NCBI GenBank assembly: GCA_024697705.1
Contig: JAILFF010000185.1
Span: forward strand, 1-6,274
Reading direction: 5' to 3'
DNA: 6,274 bases
Source: Ruminococcus sp.
GTDB lineage: Bacteria; Bacillota; Clostridia; Oscillospirales; Ruminococcaceae
Below the pieces are notes generated by a model. It did no database searches. It worked only from the letters and a program-made list of their open reading frames with translations, and was not told the origin of the DNA. A program made the translations under genes and the position numbers. Shown here one piece after another: positions 1 through 6,274 of the stretch (position 1 is the stretch's first letter; every line of letters starts with the position of its first letter).

Positions 1-595
1 CTGTCAGCCATCCGGCGTGGCGCCCCATTATCTCAACGATCGTCACGGACTCTATAGAATAGACCGAGCTGTCGCGGATTATCTCCTGAACGCTCGCGCA
101 GACGTACTTCGCCGCAGAGCCGAATCCCGGCGTATGGTCGGTAACGGGCAGGTCGTTATCTATCGTTTTGGGTATGCCGATAAAGCGTATTCCCGAGCCG
201 ATCCTCTCGGCGTGCTCGGACAGCTTTTGAACGGTGTCCATCGAATCATTGCCGCCGATATAGAAAAAAGCCTCGATGCGGTGCTTGTCCAGCACCCCGA
301 AGATACGGTCGTAGATCTCAGCGCCTTTTTTATCATCGGCGGAGTATTCGGGCAGCTTATAACGGCAGGAGCCAAGCACGGTGGAAGGAGTCTGCCGCAA
401 AAGCTCCATATCCTCATTTGTCCGTATCACACGTTTCAGGTCGATAAGATCGTCGCCTATTATGCCTTCGATACCGCATTTTGAGCCGAAAACCGCGTCT
501 ATCCCCTGTGTTTTCAGCGCTTGTCCGAACACGCCGACCAGCGAAGAATTGATCGCGCAGGTGGGACCTCCCGATTGTGCCACAGCTATATTCAT
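1..595 (-). CDS. 6-phosphofructokinase, probably PPi-dependent (N-terminal half, cut by window edge)
   Basis: Cytosolic glycolytic enzyme that phosphorylates fructose 6-phosphate to fructose 1,6-bisphosphate. The visible part is 198 codons, about half of the roughly 400 residues usual for this family; the 3' end lies beyond position 1. The protein begins MNIAVAQSGGPT (phosphate-binding loop) and carries GGNDS at residues 114-118, PKTIDND at 142-148 and MGRHAGW at 190-196. Asp117 and Lys143 sit where ATP-dependent enzymes have Gly104 and Gly124. That Asp/Lys pair is the known signature of pyrophosphate-using enzymes, so PPi is the likelier phosphoryl donor (inference). I chose the ATG at 595 because the family starts there and a GAGAGG lies 10 bases upstream; in-frame ATGs also occur at 613 and 673. 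It is transcribed divergently from the restriction operon and looks like a resident housekeeping gene. Sampled GC is about 55%, higher than in the RM genes. Confidence 0.95.
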   Translation of the reverse strand, partial: MNIAVAQSGGPTCAINSSLVGVFGQALKTQGIDAVFGSKCGIEGIIGDDLIDLKRVIRTNEDMELLRQTPSTVLGSCRYKLPEYSADDKKGAEIYDRIFGVLDKHRIEAFFYIGGNDSMDTVQKLSEHAERIGSGIRFIGIPKTIDNDLPVTDHTPGFGSAAKYVCASVQEIIRDSSVYSIESVTIVEIMGRHAGWLT

Positions 596-605
596 TCCGT
601 CATAA

Positions 606-611
606 CCTCTC
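606..611 (-). promoter_or_regulatory. Ribosome binding site of the phosphofructokinase gene
   Basis: GAGAGG on the minus strand, 10 bases before the ATG at 595. The spacing is slightly long, but it is the only purine-rich site near a family-consistent start. The alternative in-frame ATG at 613 has only AT-rich sequence upstream, so this site decides the start. Confidence 0.6.
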
Positions 612-671
612 ATTATAAAAATATTGGCGATTTTTTGACGATACCGCGCAGCGATCTTGCGGCATTTCCTC

Positions 672-757
672 ATCGCAATAATAATTATAATATAAATCCG
701 AGCGAAAGTCAATGAACAAAGTGATAATTATTGCGATTCTTATCATTTATTGCGATT
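672..757. repeat. Three copies of a TTATTGCGAT motif around the pfk promoter
   Basis: TTATTGCGATT occurs at 728-738 and again at 747-757 on the plus strand, 19 bases apart. The first ten bases recur in inverse orientation at 672-681 as ATCGCAATAA. The inverse copy and the 727-737 copy form an 11-bp perfect inverted repeat (672-682 with 727-737) enclosing the pfk -10 and -35 boxes. A second inverted repeat, TGATAA (722-727) and TTATCA (740-745), overlaps the middle copy. The arrangement resembles operator sites for a DNA-binding regulator, one at the predicted transcription start and two upstream of the -35 box. The region is AT-rich, so part of the similarity could be chance. No regulator is encoded here. 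Confidence 0.5.
684..712 (-). promoter_or_regulatory. Sigma-70/sigma-A type promoter of the phosphofructokinase gene
   Basis: On the minus strand, TTGACT (712-707) and a perfect TATAAT (689-684) are separated by exactly 17 bases. Both boxes and the spacing are near consensus, so this should be a strong vegetative promoter. Transcription would begin near 677, giving a leader of about 80 nt before the ATG at 595. The -10 box lies inside the arms of an inverted repeat (672-682 and 727-737), which suggests control at this site (inference). Confidence 0.8.
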
Positions 758-802
758 TTTATTTTCTTAAGCGTCTCTTTTCGGACAGCCATGCACAACT
801 AC

Positions 803-843
803 CTATCCGTTTTTATTTTTGTAACTTCTTTATGAATCGGCTG
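803..843 (+). repeat. Two-part direct repeat, copy A (upstream of operon promoter)
   Basis: Begins CTATCCGTTTTTAT and ends ATGAATCGGCTG (832-843), with 15 bases between. Both blocks recur in the same order in copy B at 907-939: the left block with one mismatch, the right block perfectly. Copy A ends eight bases before the -35 box of the probable mod promoter, where a regulator could act. It could instead be the remnant of an ancient duplication. Confidence 0.5.
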
Positions 844-851
844 CAAAACTA

Positions 852-880
852 TTGTGTTTTAAGCGAAAATATGCTATATT
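852..880 (+). promoter_or_regulatory. Probable promoter of the mod-res operon
   Basis: TTGTGT (852-857) and TATATT (875-880) are separated by 17 bases. A TGC directly before the -10 box gives an extended -10 element (TGnTATATT). Transcription would begin near 887, leaving about 110 nt of leader that includes repeat copy B. A perfect TATAAT at 898-903 is a possible second -10 box, but it has no good -35 partner. The promoter is flanked by the two repeat copies. Confidence 0.55.
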
Positions 881-906
881 ATATATGCTCGAATTATTAT
901 AATACA

Positions 907-939
907 CTATCCGGTTTTATGATTTTGATGAATCGGCTG
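907..939 (+). repeat. Two-part direct repeat, copy B (in the mod leader)
   Basis: CTATCCGGTTTTAT (907-920) followed by ATGAATCGGCTG (928-939), with seven bases between the blocks against 15 in copy A. It lies just downstream of the predicted transcription start of the operon and 60 bases before the mod start codon. A bound protein here, alone or together with copy A, could block initiation or elongation (inference). Confidence 0.5.
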
Positions 940-986
940 ATATTATAGAATTTATTTCGGATATGCGGAAGCTATCACCAAAAGAA

Positions 987-992
987 AAGGAG
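987..992 (+). promoter_or_regulatory. Ribosome binding site of mod
   Basis: AAGGAG, six bases before the ATG at 999. This decides the start: an in-frame ATG at 963 has no purine-rich site upstream and would place this very sequence inside the coding region. Confidence 0.9.
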
Positions 993-1589
993 ATCAATAT
1001 GGAAAACGTCTTTGAAACGATACTTGAAGTGCTTAAACAGGATGACCGATTCTTTACGAAAAACGGTGAATTGCTGCGCAATGTCGTTGTTGAAGCAGCC
1101 GGAAAAATGGACGCAAAGCTTTTAAAAGCCCTCTATGCGAATGAAGACGTCCGAAAAAGATTATTTGTGATCGTTGACGGCATCGCAGTTTTTGATAAGG
1201 TAGCTTTCGGATATATTATCAATAACCGCGAGTTCCTCTCCGACAGCTACACCCGATACAAAAATAAGATCGGTCTTATCAATTCCCGCGGAGATTATAT
1301 TTCTTCCTCAGGCGATGTGGAACTTGTTTTTCCGTATAAGGACTGCATACTTGAAGGCGGTCAGACGAAGGACGATCAGAAACGCAGCGAGGTATTCTAT
1401 AACGAAACACTCGCTCCGAATGAGATCGACAGGTTATTGGCTCCGAAGGTTTTCACCAAGGCTGTGAAACATACCAAGGAAGGCAAAACAGCTGCTTTGT
1501 CATATTCCGACAACGACAACCTCGTGATAAAAGGAAACAATCTGCTTTCGATCGCTTCTATCGCGAAACGGTACAGAGGACTGGTCAAA

Positions 1590-1592
1590 TGA
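1590..1592 (+). other. In-frame TGA interrupting mod
   Basis: The local reading is L-V-K-stop-I-Y-I-D-V-P-Y. Family members usually have Leu or Cys at this place (from memory), so a Cys codon (TGC or TGT) changed to TGA is the simplest origin, needing one substitution. No repeat tract that could make it phase-variable lies next to it. The ATG overlapping the stop (1589-1591) is in another frame and reaches a stop after about 15 codons. Confidence 0.85.
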
Positions 1593-2957
1593 ATATACAT
1601 AGATGTGCCTTACAACACGGGAAACGACAGCTTCGGATACAACGATAAGTTCAATCACAGTTCATGGCTCACATTTATGAAGAACCGCCTGGAGATCGCG
1701 CACTCGCTTCTTTCAAATGACGATACCATCGCGATCTCGGTCGATAACTATGAGATCGCTTATCTGCTTGTTCTTCTGGACGAGATCTTCAGAAAGGAAA
1801 ACAGGAAGAATATTATCACTGTAAAACGCGCCTCGGCATCGGGACCGAAGGTCATCAACCCCGGTGTTGTAAACATTGTCGAATATGTGATCCTATACGC
1901 AAAGGACACATCATTCTGGAACCCGAATCGCGTCTATGCCGCAAAAGGATACGACAGCAGATACAACGTCTGGATAAATAATGCGGAAAAAGATCACTCG
2001 GAATGGACTTTCTCCACAGTTTTGGAAAAATGGGCAGAATACGAAGGCGTAAAGAAATCCGCACTCAAGAAGAAGTACGGAGAGAATTACGAAAGTGCGC
2101 TGACGAATTTTGTCATCGGCAATGCCGACAAGATCGGACGTTGGGCGGCGCTTGATAATAACAGCATCGGTGAAGAAGCAAAAAAGGCAAAGCAGGAATC
2201 GCTTGATAACCCCGATAAAGTTGTGTATCTCCCAAGAGAAGGCGCAAAAGATTACTACATTAGAAACGGAAATGCGCTGCTTTTTGCCAGTGACAGACTG
2301 CTCAATATAGACGGACAATTGACTTTAGGTCAGCCGATATGCGACATCTGGGACGATGTTTTGCCGAACGATTTGCATAATGAAGGAAATGTCGGCTTCA
2401 AAAAGGGCAAAAAGCCGGAAAAACTCATAAGCAGAATAATTGAACTGTGTACCAATAAGGGCGATCTGATCGTTGACTTCTTCGCGGGCTCGGGTACTAC
2501 GGGGGCGGCTGCTCTGAAAATGGGCAGGCGTTTTATCCTGTGCGAGCAGATGGATTATATTGAAGACATTACCGTCGCCCGACTTGATAATGTTATCAAC
2601 GGAGAGTCCAGAGGCATTTCCTCCGACGCGGGCTGGCAGGGCGGAGGTTCTTTTATCTATTGCGAACTGGCAAAGCTTAATCAGACGTATGTCGATCAGA
2701 TTGCGGAGGCAAAAGACGACGCCGCACTTGCAACAATTCTTGAAGATATTCTCAAAACCGGATTTATCAGCTATACGGTCGATCCGACCAAAATCGATCC
2801 GAATTCCAAAGATTTTGCTGCTTTGTCTCTTAAAGATAAAAAAACGCTTCTGATGGAACTGATAGACAAAAATCAGCTTTATGTAAATTATTGCGATATC
2901 GACGACGAGACTTTTGCCGTTTCCGAGAGCGATAAATCATTTACAAGAAGCTTTTAC

Positions 2958-2964
2958 GGGGAGG
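2958..2964 (+). promoter_or_regulatory. Ribosome binding site of res
   Basis: GGGGAGG inside the last codons of mod, eight bases before the ATG at 2973. A strong own site means res can be translated even if ribosomes drop off at the premature stop 1.4 kb upstream, although transcriptional polarity could still lower its mRNA. Confidence 0.85.
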
Positions 2965-2972
2965 ATCAATAA

Positions 2973-5555
2973 ATGTCTTACCTTTACGAACAGCTTGATA
3001 ATGGACGAAATTTATGGGATAATTATCAGAAAATGCCCTCGTACATTCCTGCTAACCTGAATCCCGGATTTGAGCGGCGTCCCTATCAGGTACTGGCTTT
3101 TGAAAATTTCATCACTTATTTTGAAAACGACAAATTGCGCCGCTATCCTTCGCAGACGCTTTTCCACATGGCTACGGGCTCGGGAAAAACACTCATTATG
3201 GCGGGGCTGATGCTGTATCTGTATCAGAAAGGATATCGGAATTTTCTGTTCTTTGTAAACCTTTCAAATATCGTAAACAAGACTAAGGAGAATTTCTTAA
3301 ACCCTTCATCGGGCAAGTATTTGTTTGCGCAGGAGATACGGATAAACGGCGAACGGATAACGATCAGGGAGGTCGGTAATTTTCAGAATACGGACGATGA
3401 CGCTATAAACATCTGTTTTACGACAACACAAGGTCTTCACTCGGATATCCATACTGTCAAAGAGAACTCTTTGTCCCTAAATGACTTTGAAGACAAAAAA
3501 ATCGTCCTGATAGCCGACGAAGCACATCATCTGAATGTTGATCTGCGTCATGCAGACAAAACGGAACAGGAAAGTTTCAACAGCTGGGAGAGCACGGTAA
3601 AGTATATTTTTGAAAAAAACAGAGAAAATATCCTCCTTGAGTTTACCGCGACGTGCGATCTGAAAAATACGAATATACTCAGCGAGTATGAGGAAAAGAT
3701 CGTTTTTGACTATCAGCTCTCCAAATTCAGAGCCGACGGATACTCAAAGGAGATCAAGACGCTCCGTTCGGATCTTGATTTGGAAGACCGCGCTCTGCAA
3801 GCACTTATCCTTAGCCAGTACAGGTATAAAGTATTCCAATCATATCGGCAGAACGTCAAGCCTGTTGTTTTCTTCAAATCCAAGCTTATCAAAGAGAACA
3901 AGCAAAACATGGAGCTAATTATTGATATGATCCGCTCCCTGAACGGCAAGCGTATAAGCGCTGTCTTTGAAAAAACAGGAACGGAGATAATGAAGAAGGC
4001 ACGGAATTTTTTTGCCGAAAACGGCATTTCGTATGATGATCTGGCGGCTGAATTAAAAGATGACTTTTCAGAGGCGCATTGTATCTCTGCCAACGACGAT
4101 ACCGAGATCGAAAAAAGGCAGATCATACTGAATTCGCTGGAGGATAAGTCAAACCCGTATCGTGCGGTATTTGCCGTCGATAAGCTGAACGAAGGCTGGG
4201 ACGTGCTTAATCTGTTTGACATCGTAAGGCTTTATGACACCCGCGACAGCAAAAACGGTATCCCCGGAAAAACAACTATCAGGGAGGCACAGCTGATCGG
4301 GCGAGGCGCCAGGTATTGTCCATTCAAAATCGACGCGGAGCAGGACAAGTTCAGGAGAAAATATGATTCCGATCTGGACAGCCCTCTGCGCGTTTGCGAA
4401 GAGCTGTACTACCATTGCAGTAACGAGTCACGCTATATTCAGGAACTTCATACCGCGTTAAAGGGCATCGGACTAAGCAATGAAGATAGCATAGAAGTTA
4501 ACTATGTATTAAAAGAGAAGTTTAAGGAAGACAAACTTTACCGTGAAGGCTTCGTATTCATGAACGAGCGCACTGTGATCGGCAGAAAAGATATAGGCTT
4601 TATCAAAGATAAGGTTTATTCCGTAAGAATGGAAACGGGACAATCGGTTGAAGACACGGTAATGGAAAACGATACGTTCGAGAAAACTTCCGCAAAAACG
4701 TATGTTCATCATACAACGATATCGGAAATAGCCGATCTCAGCTATTCCATCGTACATAAAGCGGTTTGTCAGTACCCGATGCTTAAATTCAATGTGCTGC
4801 GCAGCTACTTTCCCGAACTCAGATCAACAAGGGAATTTATCACGAGCGAAGAGTATCTTGGCAACATCAAATTAGAAATCGCTTCAAAATATGCGGAGCC
4901 TTCACCTTCGATCCTGTATTCCGCTTGTCTGAATATGTTGGGCAAGGTCGCCGACTCGTTATCGAAGATCGAAGAAAAATATCGGGGTACAAAAGAATTC
5001 AAACCCAAAAAGATCAAGGACGTTTTCGCGGATAAGAAGTGCAATTACACCGTAAAGCATATCGGCGGTCTTGGGTATTCTCAGAACGACGCAAATGTCG
5101 GCAGCGGTATTCGTCTTGACCTTACAAAAGAAGATTGGTTCGCGTTTGAGGACAACTTCGGCACAAGCGAAGAAAAAGCGTTCGTTGCTTATTTCAAGGG
5201 CTTTGTTCCGCAGCTCAAAGCAAAATACGACAGTGTATATCTTATTCGCAATGAACGGCAGATGCACATTTATTCGTTTGAAGACGGAAAACGCTTCGAG
5301 CCCGACTATCTGCTGTTTCTTCATTCTCCCAAAGAAGACGGTTACGAGCAGTTACAGATATTTATCGAGCCTAAAGGCACAGGATATATTTCGGGCGATC
5401 AATGGAAAGAAGACCTAATGCTTGAACTTGAAACAACCGCGATACCCACAAAAACATTCGTTGATGATAACAATTACAAGATCTGGGGTTTCCATTTCTT
5501 CAACCCAGATGTGAAGTCGGATGAATTTGCAAATGACATGAAACGAATTCTTTAA
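2973..5555 (+). CDS. res: Type III restriction enzyme subunit Res (SF2 helicase/translocase with PD-(D/E)xK nuclease)
   Basis: Intact 860-residue protein, in the lower part of the family's size range. With Mod it forms the type III restriction complex, which uses ATP to search along DNA between two recognition sites and cut beside one. Helicase motifs appear in order: RRPYQ at 35-39 (Q-motif-like), Walker A ATGSGKT 67-73, DEAH 182-185, TAT 225-227 (motif III), LNEGWD 405-410 (motif V) and QLIGRGAR 440-447 (motif VI). The middle part (about 480-720) has no motif I can name. The C-terminal nuclease shows PD at 777-778 and EPKG at 799-802, giving catalytic Asp778, Glu799 and Lys801; Glu733 or Glu734 may also belong to it. 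The start codon follows the mod stop directly, so the two are one operon. No frameshift or lost catalytic residue is visible, in contrast to mod. Without Mod it should neither recognise nor cut DNA (family knowledge). Confidence 0.96.
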   Translation: MSYLYEQLDNGRNLWDNYQKMPSYIPANLNPGFERRPYQVLAFENFITYFENDKLRRYPSQTLFHMATGSGKTLIMAGLMLYLYQKGYRNFLFFVNLSNIVNKTKENFLNPSSGKYLFAQEIRINGERITIREVGNFQNTDDDAINICFTTTQGLHSDIHTVKENSLSLNDFEDKKIVLIADEAHHLNVDLRHADKTEQESFNSWESTVKYIFEKNRENILLEFTATCDLKNTNILSEYEEKIVFDYQLSKFRADGYSKEIKTLRSDLDLEDRALQALILSQYRYKVFQSYRQNVKPVVFFKSKLIKENKQNMELIIDMIRSLNGKRISAVFEKTGTEIMKKARNFFAENGISYDDLAAELKDDFSEAHCISANDDTEIEKRQIILNSLEDKSNPYRAVFAVDKLNEGWDVLNLFDIVRLYDTRDSKNGIPGKTTIREAQLIGRGARYCPFKIDAEQDKFRRKYDSDLDSPLRVCEELYYHCSNESRYIQELHTALKGIGLSNEDSIEVNYVLKEKFKEDKLYREGFVFMNERTVIGRKDIGFIKDKVYSVRMETGQSVEDTVMENDTFEKTSAKTYVHHTTISEIADLSYSIVHKAVCQYPMLKFNVLRSYFPELRSTREFITSEEYLGNIKLEIASKYAEPSPSILYSACLNMLGKVADSLSKIEEKYRGTKEFKPKKIKDVFADKKCNYTVKHIGGLGYSQNDANVGSGIRLDLTKEDWFAFEDNFGTSEEKAFVAYFKGFVPQLKAKYDSVYLIRNERQMHIYSFEDGKRFEPDYLLFLHSPKEDGYEQLQIFIEPKGTGYISGDQWKEDLMLELETTAIPTKTFVDDNNYKIWGFHFFNPDVKSDEFANDMKRIL

Positions 5556-5801
5556 ATGATAAATTTACGCCGCAAATCGTTTATTCAAATCTTATCGAGG
5601 AAAGATCGAAGCAGCTGCCCGGCAGGAACGCCGGCGTTACCCGCTGTCTGCCCGAAATCCCATCACGCGCAAATCCGCGTTCGGTATAGCATTCGAAACG
5701 CGAAAACTCGCAGAAAGCCGCTTCTCACCGTCGCTGCCAGAAAACATCGCGTGGATACTGTTCATCGAAAGCGACGGAGAGGTTAGGCAGACTGTAATCA
5801 C
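5556..5801. other. Stretch without a supportable gene between res and the GH2 remnant
   Basis: About 250 bases with no start codon plus RBS on either strand. Open frames exist but lack starts: plus strand 5537-5689 overlaps the res stop and reads NDKFTPQIVYSNLIEERSK near its beginning; plus strand 5563-5871 includes ENIAWILFIESDGEVRQTV. The minus-strand GH2 frame also stays open to its stop at 5637-5639 but no longer resembles GH2. A short GC-rich hairpin (CCGGC 5619-5623, GCCGG 5630-5634) has no T-run after it, so I do not call a terminator. The stretch is probably decayed coding DNA at the edge of the RM island. Confidence 0.5.
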
Positions 5802-6274
5802 GCCCGGCTCGGAAACATGGGTGTCACAGATCTCATTGCCGATGCTCCATCCCATCAGCGATGGGTGATTGCGGTCGCGGCGCACCAATGCGGCGACATC
5901 GCGTTCGTGCCACTCGGTGAAGAAACAGGCGTAATCGTACTCGGTCTTGGACAGCTCCCACATATCGAAGCCTACTGACAGAATAATGAGACCCATTTCG
6001 TCGGCAAGCTCCATAAGCTCGACTGCGGGCGGGTTGTGGCTGGTGCGTATGGAATTGATGACCATTTCGCGGAGCTTATTCAGTTGCCGTTTTATGCCGA
6101 CCTGTTGACCTGACCGCCGTGCCCAACACTCCTAAATCGTGGTGCATACAGCAGCCGTGCAGCATAACGTGCCTGCCGTTAAGAAAGAAGCCATTATCCG
6201 GCATGATCTCTATTTTGCGGAAACCGAAAGAAGGCATACGATAGTCTACAATATCAGTATGATAATTGTTTTCT
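5802..6274 (-). pseudogene. Glycoside hydrolase family 2 (beta-galactosidase-type) fragment, frameshifted and truncated
   Basis: The minus strand, entering from the right edge, reads the GH2 hinge into the catalytic barrel: FGFRKIEIMPDNGFFLNGRH and MLHGCCMHHDLGVLGTAV (6273-6112). A second frame resumes from 6092 with KRQLNKLREM, SIRTSHNPPAVELMELADE, YDYACFFTEWHERD and VRRDRNHPSLMGWSIGNEI. The Glu of GNE (5832-5834) is the family acid/base. The frames fail to join because five extra bases (6107-6111, a partial copy of the neighbouring GGTC/AGGTC) and one missing base (between 6094 and 6095) lie 12 bases apart. Removing both changes gives a continuous GTAVNRSA-K-RQL. Homology fades near 5802, so the part carrying the nucleophile Glu is absent. 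The usual DEAFDMW reads SVGFDMW. The 5' end lies outside the window. Such enzymes remove beta-galactosyl or related sugars from glycans; this copy should be dead unless the indels are sequencing errors. Confidence 0.88.

Larger units (their letters stand above)
999..2972 (+). pseudogene. mod: Type III restriction-modification DNA methyltransferase subunit Mod, interrupted by in-frame TGA
   Basis: Reads as a 657-codon type III Mod, a normal full length, with codon 198 (1590-1592) being TGA. Both sides stay in one frame, so this is a nonsense change, not a frameshift. Mod recognises an asymmetric site, N6-methylates adenine from S-adenosylmethionine and guides Res. Residues 1-160 are the family N-terminal region (DSYTRYKNKIGL, VFPYKDCILEGGQTK). 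Motif IV follows the stop at 202-205 as DVPY, then NTGNDSFGYND. The target recognition region lies roughly at 270-450, KKGKKPEKLI (motif X-like) just before motif I, and motif I DFFAGSG at 493-499. Motif IV preceding motif I makes it a beta-class enzyme. As read, the product is an inactive 197-residue N-terminal piece. A GTG at 1605 could open the distal frame but lacks an RBS and would exclude the motif IV Asp. TGG encodes Trp throughout, so code reassignment is unlikely. Sequencing error or low-level readthrough remain possible. Confidence 0.93.

Noticed and set aside
17..484. 155-codon plus-strand open frame, and an antisense 85-codon frame at 160-417
   Set aside because: Both are shadows of the phosphofructokinase gene, whose own frame contains GGNDS and PKTIDND.
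712..948. 78-codon hydrophobic plus-strand open frame in the intergenic region
   Set aside because: It has no RBS, lies in 25-30% GC DNA where the hydrophobic reading is expected by chance, and overlaps both repeat copies and the mod promoter.
963..998. Longer mod start at the ATG at 963
   Set aside because: There is no RBS before it, whereas the in-frame ATG at 999 has AAGGAG at six bases.
1590..1592. TGA read as Trp or another residue through an altered genetic code
   Set aside because: TGG is used for Trp throughout mod and res, and no other in-frame TGA occurs in the pfk fragment or in over 1,500 codons of mod and res.
1605..2972. GTG at 1605 as a genuine start of a separate methyltransferase
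   Set aside because: It has no Shine-Dalgarno at a usable distance and would begin in the middle of motif IV, losing the catalytic Asp. The upstream half is plainly the same protein in the same frame.
3688..5418. Several 70-170-codon open frames on both strands within res
   Set aside because: All lie inside the res coding frame, which carries every helicase and nuclease motif in order.
5615..5634. GC-rich inverted repeats (CTGCC/GGCAG and CCGGC/GCCGG) as a terminator of the RM operon
   Set aside because: Stems are only 5 bp, the two overlap each other, and no T-run follows on either strand.
5556..5786. 76-codon Arg-rich plus-strand open frame after res
   Set aside because: The ATG touches the res stop but no RBS precedes it. 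The composition is extreme (Arg/Lys/Pro) and the frame resembles no family I recognise.

Overview
The window looks like chromosomal DNA from an anaerobic gut Firmicute, most likely a Clostridia / Ruminococcus-type organism. That rests on the flavour of the partial phosphofructokinase (PPi-type residues), the family-2 glycoside hydrolase remnant and the mixed base composition. The genus is an inference from remembered sequence patterns; no search was run.

Layout. (1) Positions 1-595, minus strand: the N-terminal half of a 6-phosphofructokinase, leaving the window at the left edge, with a near-consensus promoter at 684-712. (2) Positions 596-998: an AT-rich divergent intergenic region. It holds the pfk promoter, a probable promoter for the plus-strand operon (852-880), a short motif present three times around the pfk promoter, and a two-part direct repeat bracketing the operon promoter. 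(3) Positions 999-5555, plus strand: a two-gene type III restriction-modification operon. The methyltransferase gene mod (999-2972) is interrupted by an in-frame TGA at 1590-1592, four codons before its catalytic motif IV, which itself reads DVPY instead of DPPY. The helicase-nuclease gene res (2973-5555) is intact and starts on the base after the mod stop codon. (4) Positions 5556-5801: a stretch with no gene I can defend, though it has curiously open frames. (5) Positions 5802-6274, minus strand: a decayed fragment of a GH2 beta-galactosidase-type gene with two small indels and no 3' half, continuing past the right edge.

How it fits together. In type III systems Mod recognises and methylates an asymmetric site. 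Res supplies the DEAD/DEAH-type ATPase and the PD-(D/E)xK nuclease, but needs Mod to find DNA. With mod interrupted and res open, the natural reading is a system switched off by a recent point mutation, because an orphan Res is expected to be harmless. A sequencing or assembly error is the main alternative. The RM genes are visibly more AT-rich than the pfk and GH2 flanks, and the GH2 gene is truncated on the side facing res. This suggests the RM operon arrived as an island in or beside the GH2 gene. I see no tRNA, rRNA, CRISPR array or insertion sequence.
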